Below the pieces are notes generated by a model. It saw only the letters and a program-made list of their open reading frames with translations. It ran no database searches and was not told the DNA's origin. A stretch of 12,261 nucleotides of DNA. Origin: Clostridiales bacterium UBA4653 (GTDB taxonomy: Bacteria > Bacillota > Clostridia > Oscillospirales > CAG-272). Location: NCBI GenBank assembly GCA_002405565.1, contig DHMB01000121.1:1-12261 (forward strand). Reading direction: 5' to 3'. The position numbers were made by a program, and so were the translations under genes. Positions 1 to 6,250 of the stretch are shown piece by piece (within the stretch, counting starts at the first letter, position 1; each line of letters opens with the position of its first letter).

Positions 1-853
1 CAAGGTTATCCTCGCGCATAGCGATGAACCTCATAACCTCTTCATTTCCGCCCGCCACAGCCGCCTCTTTTATCCTTGCAAAGAGCGCATCGTTCTTGTC
101 GCCCGGAAGCCACCACCAGCCCCGCATAAGCACATCGGCGAGCGCGTGAGAACGCTTTCCGGACTCCGGCAGCTTCTCAACCTCTGAAAGCACATCGGCA
201 TATACCTTTTCAAATCCGTCCTTGCTGTTTCTGAGCTGCCAGAGCTTGAGCTCTTCAACCTTTTTCATAACCTTTTCCGTCAGATTATCGTTTTCTTTTT
301 CATTCATAGCGCAAAGCTCCTTTCTTATCCGTTTCCTGCCGTCATAGAGTTGCCATTTGACCGTCCCCTCCGGAATTCTCATCCTGTCCGCTATCTCGGC
401 TATCGAGAGTCCGTCATAATAATGAAGATAAATTATCTTCCTGACCTTCTCCGGCAGTCTTTCAACCTGCTTATTGATTTCCGTTTCCGACTCGGAGACG
501 ACAAACGCTTCCTCGGGATTGCTGTCCGCGTCGGTTGCGACAGCCGTGTTTTCAACATCGCAGAGCGGGATGAACGCACGGAACCTCTCAACCGTGTTCA
601 GCGCACAGTTCTTTGCGATTCTGCACACCCAATAAACGAATTTTTCGGGATTCTGCAACGTGTTCAGCTTCATCCAGGCTGTGACAAACGCGTCCTGCGC
701 CGAGTCCTCCGCCATAAAGCTGTTGCGCGTTATGCTTTTTGCGGCGGCGATGACGCTCTTCTGATGTCTTGTGACAAGCACCTCGTATGCTCTCTGCTCT
801 CCGGCAAGCGTGAGCATGACAAGGGTCTCGTCGCTTTCGTGCATATAAACCAT
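1..853 (-). CDS. ECF-type sigma-70 factor with long C-terminal extension (partial)
   Basis: Minus-strand frame open from ATG at 853 to the left window edge, giving 284 residues without a stop. Residues about 20-92 read as sigma region 2 (RAYEVLVTRHQKSV, MAEDSAQDAFVTAWMKL, FVYWVCRIAKN). Residues about 125-180 read as region 4 with its helix-turn-helix (RLPEKVRKIIYLHYYDGLSI, AEIADRMRIPEGTVKWQL). It should direct RNA polymerase to a small set of promoters. ECF factors usually end soon after region 4; this one continues at least 102 residues as a charged, probably helical segment containing GWWWLPGD, whose family I do not recognise. The start is ATG 853 because AAAGGAG lies 9 nt upstream; an in-frame ATG at 862 abuts that site and is too close. 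No anti-sigma gene is visible next to it, so the extension may be regulatory, as in other ECF groups with C-terminal domains (inference). Confidence 0.85.
   Translation of the reverse strand, partial: MVYMHESDETLVMLTLAGEQRAYEVLVTRHQKSVIAAAKSITRNSFMAEDSAQDAFVTAWMKLNTLQNPEKFVYWVCRIAKNCALNTVERFRAFIPLCDVENTAVATDADSNPEEAFVVSESETEINKQVERLPEKVRKIIYLHYYDGLSIAEIADRMRIPEGTVKWQLYDGRKRIRKELCAMNEKENDNLTEKVMKKVEELKLWQLRNSKDGFEKVYADVLSEVEKLPESGKRSHALADVLMRGWWWLPGDKNDALFARIKEAAVAGGNEEVMRFIAMREDNL
305..323 (-). promoter_or_regulatory. Possible internal in-frame ribosome binding site and start
   Basis: On the minus strand AAAGGAG (323-317) is followed after 9 nt by ATG (307-305), in frame with the sigma gene at residue 183. 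This is exactly where region 4 ends and the extension begins. It could allow separate translation of the C-terminal extension. However, AAG AAA GGA GCT-like bases also simply encode an Arg-Lys-Glu-Leu ending common in sigma region 4, so chance is a real alternative. Confidence 0.3.
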
Positions 854-954
854 TTTTGTCATCTCCTTTCGGCTTATTTTTTGAGCACTCGACTTATAGA
901 CAGCCGACTGCGGGAAAAGGTTTGAAAAAGTTGCGATAATTTTTTTGCAATTCT

Positions 955-984
955 ATGATAATATTTCGGGCGCGCTTTCGTCAA
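955..984 (-). promoter_or_regulatory. Candidate promoter for the minus-strand sigma factor
   Basis: On the minus strand, TTGACG (984-979) and TATCAT (960-955) are separated by 18 nt. They match the housekeeping consensus in 5 of 6 positions each and point at the sigma factor, leaving a leader of about 95 nt. The region 864-1343 between the two divergent genes holds this promoter, the plus-strand promoter at 1090-1118 and the structured leader of the next gene. The open frame in 955-1329 has no ribosome binding site and is not a gene. Confidence 0.45.
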
Positions 985-1089
985 CACTGTCCGGAGGCGA
1001 CGGCGGCAGACATTCGCCCGAATCTTTTTCGAAAAACTGCAATTTATAAGCAAATTATTATTGTTTTTGCGTCATATCATCGGGAAACA

Positions 1090-1118
1090 TTGACAAAATT
1101 CAAAATCCGATATACAAT
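1090..1118 (+). promoter_or_regulatory. Strong sigma-A-type promoter for the SipW-type protein
   Basis: Perfect -35 TTGACA (1090-1095), 17-nt spacer, -10 TACAAT (1113-1118). Transcription would start near 1125, about 220 nt before the coding start at 1344, giving a long leader. Confidence 0.8.
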
Positions 1119-1124
1119 TTATTA

Positions 1125-1343
1125 TGTATACTGTCGATGTTGTTGCGTTTTCCGCTTTTTCGCGGATTGCGCACCGTTCGGCTATACATCGGACGCTACC
1201 GGGGGTAGCTTTCAAGCCCTTTTCGGAATTTATGGGGCAAAGCGGCGCCCGACCGAAACCGCGCGTCTTCCGGCTTTGAATGTCGCTTCGCGGAAGACGT
1301 TTCCCATTGAAACGGCAAAAAATCTATGAATAAGGAGAAGGAC
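1125..1343 (+). ncRNA. Long structured 5' leader of unknown class
   Basis: The leader can form several stems. An outer CGATGT/ACATCG pairing (1135-1140 with 1186-1191) encloses TGCG/CGCA (1144-1147 with 1170-1173) and CCGC/GCGG (1152-1155 with 1162-1165). Next comes GCTACC/GGTAGC (1195-1200 with 1204-1209, 3-nt loop), then GCCC/GGGC (1216-1219 with 1235-1238). Last is a perfect 9-bp stem CGTCTTCCG/CGGAAGACG (1264-1272 with 1291-1299, 18-nt loop). I could not match it to a known riboswitch. No T-run follows the last stem, so it is not a classical terminator; translation control or mRNA stability is more likely if it acts at all. Confidence 0.4.
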
Positions 1344-2969
1344 ATGAAAAAATTCTCATCCAAAAGAGCATTGCTTCTCAGCGTACTTTCAATGGTAATC
1401 TGCGTTTCAATGCTCATCGGCTCGACATTCGCATGGTTTACGGACTCCGCAACCGCAAATGTCAACACGATCAAATCCGGTAATCTTGAAGTTGAACTCG
1501 TCGACGCAAACGGCGAAAAGATTACAGAAGCTCTCAAATGGGTCAAGGCGGCAGGTCACGAGGACGAAACCGTTCTCTGGGAACCGGGCTGCGAATACAG
1601 CCTTGAAGGCTTCAGAATCAAAAACGCGGGCGACCTCGCTCTCAAATACAAGGTCGTTATCAGCGGACTGACAGGCGACGCAACGCTTCTCAATGCCATC
1701 GACTTCACCGTAAAGGTCGGCGACGCGGCACCCGTTTCTCTTAAAGACTGGGACGGCAAGCTCCTTCCCGCAGGCGCAGAGAAAACAGCTGAGACAAGCG
1801 ACGCCGATGTCGGCGAGACAGCCCTCATCACAATCACCGGTGCGATGAAGGAAACCGCCGGCAACGATTACAGAGGTCTCAAACTTGAAGGCATTTCTAT
1901 AACGGTTTATGCAACACAGCTCGCATACGAGTCTGACTCGAACGGCAATACATATGACAATGAAGCAGGCGAAGACACTGCCTACTATACTCTTTCCGAG
2001 TTCAACGCACTGACTGAAATCCCCGAGGGAATCAAGAAGATTTATGTCAACCTCGGTGGCGCTTCTCTCCAAAACGGCATAACAATCGGTAATGCGAATA
2101 TCGCAGACCATTATCATTATGGCGAATGGAACAGCGAAACCGCACCCGAAGGCTTCCCCTATGACACCGGAAGAACAGACACAAGAACATCTGACGGCGC
2201 AGTCAGACATATTTATTCGACAGGCAAGGATTCTGTTGAAATAATAGTTACTGGCTCCGTTCTCGGCGCTGTCGACACAGGCAATTTCAATGCAGGCACT
2301 ATTACTCTGATGGTCCCTGACGCCGCAAACGTTGTGTTTGACAAGGTTACATTCGGTGCCGGTCAGATGGCAATGGCTGTCTGGAACGAGACAGGCGTAC
2401 AGTCTATGACGGTGGCTCACAGAGTTGCAAGCGTAACATTTGACGGCTGCACATTCAACGGCAACTGGATTCAGAATGGTGCTTTCGGCGCAGACGAGCT
2501 TGTAATCAAAAATTCTGTTTTCAACCTCTATGAGAACAAAGCGTCCAAGAACAATTCAAATTCCATCTGGATTCAGAACCTCGGCGAAACAAACGTAACA
2601 ATCGAAGGCTGCACATTCAATGCCGTCCGTCCCATCAAGCTTTGGGAGGGCACTGCACACGGCACCGTTACAATCAAGAACAATACGTTCAACATGAGCA
2701 ACTTTGCCGACGCAACAGGCAGCGACGTTTATAAAAATGTTGCCGTTATGTTCTGCCAGAGCACTCTTGAAAATGTCGAAATCAGCGGCAACACAGTTAC
2801 AGGCGAAGCAACAGGCTTCATCTGCTTCTATGATGACAGCACGCATTATCCGACAATGGCTGACGGCGCAACGTTCACAATCGGCGAGAACACTCTCAAC
2901 GGCGTGAAAGAATCCGTAATCTGGAAGACAACCACAGAGTGGAAGCCTTCTTATGTCGTAAGCAAATAA
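1344..2969 (+). CDS. SipW-type secreted protein with TasA/camelysin-like N-terminus and beta-helix C-terminus
   Basis: A 541-residue exported protein. Residues 1-30 form a SipW-dependent-type signal: basic start, hydrophobic core, then IGSTFAWFTD, with probable cleavage after Ala30. Residues about 31-210 look like the TasA/camelysin-like domain (NTIKSGNLEVEL, WEPG, IKNAGDLALKYK, LLPAG, AGNDYRG, YATQLAYESDSNGN). From about 220 to the end there are repeated VTFDGCTFNGN-like rungs (VIKNSVFN, VTIEGCTFN, VTIKNNTFN, VEISGNTVTG), the pattern of a right-handed parallel beta-helix. No catalytic residues can be assigned. A role as surface or matrix protein fits the family but is inference. The start is ATG 1344 because AAGGAG at 1332-1337 lies 6 nt upstream; the in-frame ATG at 1326 precedes that site. 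No SipW peptidase gene is in the window. Its own promoter and terminator make it monocistronic. Confidence 0.85.
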   Translation: MKKFSSKRALLLSVLSMVICVSMLIGSTFAWFTDSATANVNTIKSGNLEVELVDANGEKITEALKWVKAAGHEDETVLWEPGCEYSLEGFRIKNAGDLALKYKVVISGLTGDATLLNAIDFTVKVGDAAPVSLKDWDGKLLPAGAEKTAETSDADVGETALITITGAMKETAGNDYRGLKLEGISITVYATQLAYESDSNGNTYDNEAGEDTAYYTLSEFNALTEIPEGIKKIYVNLGGASLQNGITIGNANIADHYHYGEWNSETAPEGFPYDTGRTDTRTSDGAVRHIYSTGKDSVEIIVTGSVLGAVDTGNFNAGTITLMVPDAANVVFDKVTFGAGQMAMAVWNETGVQSMTVAHRVASVTFDGCTFNGNWIQNGAFGADELVIKNSVFNLYENKASKNNSNSIWIQNLGETNVTIEGCTFNAVRPIKLWEGTAHGTVTIKNNTFNMSNFADATGSDVYKNVAVMFCQSTLENVEISGNTVTGEATGFICFYDDSTHYPTMADGATFTIGENTLNGVKESVIWKTTTEWKPSYVVSK

Positions 2970-3009
2970 TGCTTTCTTCCTTCGTCAGGAGAGACAACTG
3001 ATAAAATCC

Positions 3010-3046
3010 ACACGCCCGCGCAAATGCACGGGCGTGTCTTTTGTTT
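3010..3046 (+). terminator. Rho-independent terminator after the SipW-type gene
   Basis: Perfect 9-bp GC-rich stem ACACGCCCG (3010-3018) / CGGGCGTGT (3029-3037) with a 10-nt loop, followed by CTTTTGTTTT. It lies 40 nt after the stop codon. Confidence 0.9.
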
Positions 3047-3087
3047 TATGGGGACGCATTTTTCGGAAAGGTTCGGCGATAAAAACC

Positions 3088-3116
3088 TTTTCATTGCAGC
3101 CCGCGTGTGATATAAT
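3088..3116 (+). promoter_or_regulatory. Extended -10 promoter for the ECF-membrane protein-serpin operon
   Basis: Perfect TATAAT (3111-3116) preceded by TGA (3108-3110), an extended -10. A weak -35 TTTTCA (3088-3093) lies 17 nt upstream. The transcript would start near 3123, about 70 nt before the sigma gene. I see no clear ECF-type autoregulatory promoter here, so basal housekeeping transcription is the simplest reading. Confidence 0.7.
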
Positions 3117-3143
3117 ACAAAAAATGAAAATTTTTCGTCAGCC

Positions 3144-3160
3144 GATGAGATAATCTCGTC
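3144..3160. other. Small dyad between promoter and sigma gene
   Basis: GATGAGAT (3144-3151) and ATCTCGTC (3153-3160) form an inverted repeat around one base, with one mismatch that would be a G-U pair in RNA. It lies just after the predicted transcription start and upstream of the ribosome binding site. It may be an operator or a weak hairpin, or chance. Confidence 0.2.
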
Positions 3161-3194
3161 GCTTGCGCGACTAATGGGCAAAGGAGAAAAGAAT

Positions 3195-3785
3195 ATGCCG
3201 GAAAATGAAAATATCGGAGCCGGAATGTCCGGAAAGGACATTGGCGCAGAGCTTTATGAAAAGTGGCTCGGCGGCGACGAGACGGCTTTTGACAAAATAA
3301 TGGATATATATCATGACGCGCTGATATTTTTCGTTTACGGTACGGTGAAAAACTTTGCCGACGCGGAGGATATCGCCGCAGACGCCTTTGCGGAGCTCAT
3401 TGTCCACAAAAACAGGTATTCCTTCGGCTGCTCGCTGAAAACTTATCTTTTCTCCGTCGCAAGAAACAAGGCAATCGACAGACTGCGAAAGCGAAAACGC
3501 TTTGCCGACTCCGATATAAGCGAAAACGAAGAAAGCATATCGGACGGAAAGCTGCTTGAAGAAAAGCTCATATCGGATGAGCGGGCAAAGGTAGTTCGCG
3601 AAGCGCTTGAAACAATAAACAGCGAATACGCGCAGATACTCCGCCTGACCTATTTTTACGGTTTTTCGGGCGATGAGATATGTATTATAATGAAGAAAAA
3701 CAAAAGGCAGACCGCAAATCTGCTTTACAGGGGCAAGGAAGCTCTGAAAAAAGTGCTTGCCGAAAGGGGGATAGAGTCGGTATGA
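3195..3785 (+). CDS. ECF-type RNA polymerase sigma factor
   Basis: A 196-residue sigma factor, a normal length for the family. Residues about 27-100 form region 2 (ETAFDKIMDIYHDAL, FADAEDIAADAFAELI, LKTYLFSVARNKAIDRLRKR). An acidic linker follows (about 105-128). Residues about 130-190 form region 4 (ALETINSEYAQILRLTYFYG, FSGDEICIIMKKNKRQTANL, YRGKEALKKVL). The start is ATG 3195, with AAAGGAG at 3180-3186 and an 8-nt spacer; an in-frame ATG at 3174 lies upstream of that site. It overlaps the next gene by the four bases ATGA, which implies translational coupling, typical of sigma/anti-sigma pairs. The target promoters are unknown; the downstream serpin could belong to its regulon (inference). 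Confidence 0.92.
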   Translation: MPENENIGAGMSGKDIGAELYEKWLGGDETAFDKIMDIYHDALIFFVYGTVKNFADAEDIAADAFAELIVHKNRYSFGCSLKTYLFSVARNKAIDRLRKRKRFADSDISENEESISDGKLLEEKLISDERAKVVREALETINSEYAQILRLTYFYGFSGDEICIIMKKNKRQTANLLYRGKEALKKVLAERGIESV

Positions 3786-4504
3786 AGGATATGAATGAAT
3801 TCCGTCGCACGGTTTATGAAAAAGCCGAAAAGAAGGCGGCAGAGGAGAAGGTCAGAAAGCTGAGACTTAAAAAGCTTGCGACGTTTGCGGCTTGCTTTGC
3901 CGTTGTCATCGCGCCGATGCTTGTCGCGCTCGGAACGGCTTCAAAGAATAAGGATGAAAGCATTCCTTACGGGCCGGACAGCACGTCCTTTGCGGACGGA
4001 ATGGCAACGACCGATAAGCCGACTTACGATAACGCCGGAGGCGATTATACGTCAATTGCGTCCGGAACTCCGGAGGGATGGGAAACGTCCGTAAAATATA
4101 CGACGACAAGACCGTATTTCCCGACGGGAAGCTCAACCGAAACGATGGCGACAATGGTAACAACGACCCCGCTTTTCACAGAGGCTGTAACTGCGCAGAC
4201 GTCGGCTTCGCGCGCCCCCGACACGACGTTGTCGCAACAAACGGAGACTGCGGGCACAGAATCCGGCGAACGCGTGGATGTCACGGTCGGCGGTAAATCC
4301 GTCACTTTGAAAAAGGGAATGTCGTATGCGGAGATACGCAATGCTCTCGGCGGAGAAGGAGAGGGACTGTCGGGCGAGTCGGTCACATACAGATGGGAAA
4401 CGGACAACGCCACGGTGACCGTCCGCTTTGAGATTGCCGGCAGTTCTTCCGATGAGAAGTATTCCGAAAGGCTGAAAGCCGTTTATTTCACCGTCATTCA
4501 CTGA
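3782..4504 (+). CDS. Single-pass membrane protein, probable anti-sigma factor or sensor
   Basis: A 240-residue protein. It has a charged cytoplasmic N-terminus (residues 1-31, rich in Lys, Arg and Glu) and one membrane segment (about 33-51, ATFAACFAVVIAPMLVALGT). An extracytoplasmic Ser/Thr/Pro-rich linker follows (about 55-162), then a C-terminal domain (about 165-240) with VTLKKGMSYAEIRNALGG and YRWETDNATVTVRFE. The GMSYAEIRNALG pattern followed by YxW strands resembles SmpA/OmlA or BLIP-like small domains (inference). No zinc-finger HxxxCxxC motif is present, so if this is an anti-sigma factor it is not of the ZAS type. The role is inferred from the overlap with the sigma gene and the topology. 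Start ATG 3782, behind the GGGGG run at 3766-3770; an in-frame ATG at 3791 is possible. A serpin gene follows 39 bases later. Confidence 0.7.
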   Translation: MKDMNEFRRTVYEKAEKKAAEEKVRKLRLKKLATFAACFAVVIAPMLVALGTASKNKDESIPYGPDSTSFADGMATTDKPTYDNAGGDYTSIASGTPEGWETSVKYTTTRPYFPTGSSTETMATMVTTTPLFTEAVTAQTSASRAPDTTLSQQTETAGTESGERVDVTVGGKSVTLKKGMSYAEIRNALGGEGEGLSGESVTYRWETDNATVTVRFEIAGSSSDEKYSERLKAVYFTVIH

Positions 4505-4543
4505 ATGTAACGCACTATAATATATTAAGGAGGATTTCCCGCA

Positions 4544-5842
4544 ATGAAAAGAATTTTCGCAATGATACTTGCGCTTTCGATGCTCGCTCTTGTGCTGTGC
4601 TCCTGCGCAAAGACAAAAGTCGAGCCGAAGGTGACGAGGGGCGACATTCCAAAGGTTGAGCCGACGGGCGCAAAAGCCGCAGGCGACCTTTTGAAGGACT
4701 TCGTCGCAATCGAGGTCGAAGGCAAGGACGCTGACGACAAATTCAAAAGCGGTATGCTTGATTTTGCCGTCAGACTTATGCAGAGCACGCTCGATGAAAA
4801 TCAAAAGAGTTCGCTCGTCTCGCCGCTTTCCGTGATAATAGCTCTCGGAATGACGGCAAACGGCGCAAACGGGGAAACGAAGGAAGAATTTGAAAAGCTG
4901 TTCGGATTTTCTGTCGATGAGGCAAACGCATATCTTTATACGCTAGCGCACTCGCTTTACAGCGGTGACAAGGCGAAGGTTGAGCTTGCGAATTCGATCT
5001 GGTTCGGAAAAGACGGCAGAATAGCTGTTCACGACGACTTTTTGCAGGTAAACAAGAGCTATTACGACGCGCAGGCGTATGAAGAAGACTTCTTCGATCA
5101 GAGAACCGTTGACAAAATCAATAAATGGGTCAAAGAACACACGGACGACATGATTGACGAGATTATCGACGCCATCGACCCGAATGCGGTCATGTTCCTT
5201 ATAAACGCGCTTGTCTTCGACGCGCTCTGGGCTGAACAATATAACGACTATCAATGCGTAAAGGGAACCTTCACGGCTTATGACAAGACGGAAAACAAGG
5301 TAACCTTTATGAAAAGCACGGAGACATATATCAGCGCAAACGGGGCTGTCGGCTTCCGCAAATATTATGCCGGAAACTATGCCTTTGTTGCAATGCTGCC
5401 TGACGGCGACGTCATCGACTATGTGAATTCTCTCACGGGCGATGAGCTCGGGCAGATTCTTTCCGGAAGGAAAAACGATTACAGCTGCAACGCAAACGTA
5501 TATCTTCCGAAATTCGAATATGACTACAATATAGACCTCTATAAAGCGCTTGATTCGATGGGACTGAAAAAGGCGTTCTCTCCGGCAGAAGCGGACTTTT
5601 CGGGCATAGGGACTTCGTCTGCCGGCAACCTCTATATAAACCAGGTGATTCACAAAACGCATATCGAAATGACGCAGGCGGGAACGAGAGCCGCGGCTGT
5701 GACGCTCGTCGGAATCAGCGAGGGTGCTGTCATGCCGAAGAAGACCGTTGAAGTGAAGCTCGACAGACCGTTTGTCTATTATATTGTCGACTGCAACACA
5801 AACCTCCCGATTTTCATGGGAGTTGTGACCGAAATAAATTAA
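4544..5842 (+). CDS. Secreted lipoprotein serpin (serine or cysteine protease inhibitor)
   Basis: A 432-residue serpin. The lipoprotein signal is MKRIFAMILALSMLALVLCSC with lipobox LCSC, so Cys21 is the probable lipidated residue. The serpin fold runs from about 70 to 432: VSPLSVIIALGMTANGANGE (92-111), NSIWFG (150-155), FLINALVFDALWAEQ (218-232), FVAMLPDG (281-288), LPKFEYDYNIDLYKALDSMG (321-340), and the end signature VKLDRPFVYYIVDCNTNLPI (404-423). The reactive loop starts with hinge AGTRAAAVT (379-387). Small residues at P12-P10 fit an inhibitory serpin, although P13 is Arg rather than the usual Glu. The loop looks a few residues longer than in alpha-1-antitrypsin, so P1 cannot be fixed; ISEGAVM is the likely stretch. 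Anchored on the outer face of the membrane, it would trap extracellular proteases. The start has AAGGAGGA at 4527-4534 with a 9-nt spacer. It is probably the last gene of the sigma operon. Confidence 0.93.
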   Translation: MKRIFAMILALSMLALVLCSCAKTKVEPKVTRGDIPKVEPTGAKAAGDLLKDFVAIEVEGKDADDKFKSGMLDFAVRLMQSTLDENQKSSLVSPLSVIIALGMTANGANGETKEEFEKLFGFSVDEANAYLYTLAHSLYSGDKAKVELANSIWFGKDGRIAVHDDFLQVNKSYYDAQAYEEDFFDQRTVDKINKWVKEHTDDMIDEIIDAIDPNAVMFLINALVFDALWAEQYNDYQCVKGTFTAYDKTENKVTFMKSTETYISANGAVGFRKYYAGNYAFVAMLPDGDVIDYVNSLTGDELGQILSGRKNDYSCNANVYLPKFEYDYNIDLYKALDSMGLKKAFSPAEADFSGIGTSSAGNLYINQVIHKTHIEMTQAGTRAAAVTLVGISEGAVMPKKTVEVKLDRPFVYYIVDCNTNLPIFMGVVTEIN

Positions 5843-5851
5843 AATCGCGCG

Positions 5852-5893
5852 AAAAAACACGGCGGGGCAAAAAAATGTCCGCCGTGTTTTTTT
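5852..5893 (+). terminator. Strong terminator after the serpin, possibly bidirectional
   Basis: An A-run, then ACACGGCGG (5857-5865) / CCGCCGTGT (5879-5887) with a 13-nt loop, then a run of seven T. The A-run on the left would also serve as a T-run on the other strand. Confidence 0.92.
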
Positions 5894-6075
5894 GTATGAA
5901 TAAATATTTATAAAAATACGTTTCAAACGCATTTTTATTCACCGCTATTTCTGCTTTACCCGCGAAATACAGAAAAAAATTGCATTTTTTGCACAAACAC
6001 ATTAAAAATTATTATTTCAAACTCCGTTTTTTTGAATAAAAATGCTTATATTGTGAAATTATTTTTGCGAAAATA
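5894..6075. repeat. AT-rich intergenic region with inverted repeats
   Basis: No gene is visible here. Two inverted repeats stand out. A near-perfect dyad has AAAAATACGTTT (5912-5923) and AAACGCATTTTT (5925-5936) around one C, with one mismatch. An exact 13-nt pair has GCATTTTTATTCA (5929-5941) and TGAATAAAAATGC (6033-6045). The two share arm sequence, so they would be alternative pairings. They lie just upstream of the transporter promoter and could be operator sites or an RNA element, but low-complexity AT sequence is an alternative. Confidence 0.4.
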
Positions 6076-6104
6076 TTGACAAACAACCGTCGATTTGTTA
6101 GAAT
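6076..6104 (+). promoter_or_regulatory. Strong promoter of the peptide transporter operon
   Basis: Perfect TTGACA (6076-6081), 17-nt spacer, TAGAAT (6099-6104) preceded by TG at 6096-6097, an extended -10. Transcription would start near 6111, leaving a leader of about 140 nt. Confidence 0.85.
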
Positions 6105-6110
6105 GTATAA

Positions 6111-6250
6111 AATATTATTCATAGGTTTGAAAAACAAATGAGTGAATGATATACCGCCTTTTGCTCATACTAAACAAAGCTATCGGCGGTAATTCCGTTT
6201 TCCCAAAGGGAAACAGAATAAAAAATATTATGAAAAGGAGAAAAACACAC
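6111..6250 (+). promoter_or_regulatory. Leader of the transporter operon with two hairpins and ribosome binding site
   Basis: The first stem is TACCGCC (6152-6158) / GGCGGTA (6185-6191). A smaller one is TTTCCC (6199-6204) / GGGAAA (6208-6213). The ribosome binding site AAAGGAG is at 6234-6240, 10 nt before ATG 6251. No T-run follows either stem, so they do not look like an attenuator; mRNA stabilisation is possible. No known riboswitch is recognised. Confidence 0.4.

Noticed and set aside
350..925. Plus-strand open frame of 191 codons
   Set aside because: It is antisense to the sigma factor, whose region 2 and 4 motifs are clear; no ribosome binding site.
1190..1275. Cyclic-di-GMP-type riboswitch, suggested by GGGGCAAAGC and a GAAA
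   Set aside because: The order and spacing of the conserved elements do not match the known c-di-GMP-I or -II consensus, so it is left as an unclassified leader.
955..1329. Plus-strand open frame of 124 codons
   Set aside because: It has no ribosome binding site, runs through the promoter and the structured leader, and its translation has no domain-like features.
1407..2420. Minus-strand open frame of 337 codons
   Set aside because: It is the antisense shadow of the SipW-type gene, Cys-rich without motifs, and lacks a ribosome binding site.
4516..4521. TATAAT just before the serpin as a separate promoter
   Set aside because: No acceptable -35 lies at 16-18 nt, and a start here would leave almost no leader before the ribosome binding site at 4527.
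4943..5932. Minus-strand open frame of 329 codons
   Set aside because: It is antisense to the serpin and runs back from the AT-rich region through the terminator; it shows no protein family features.
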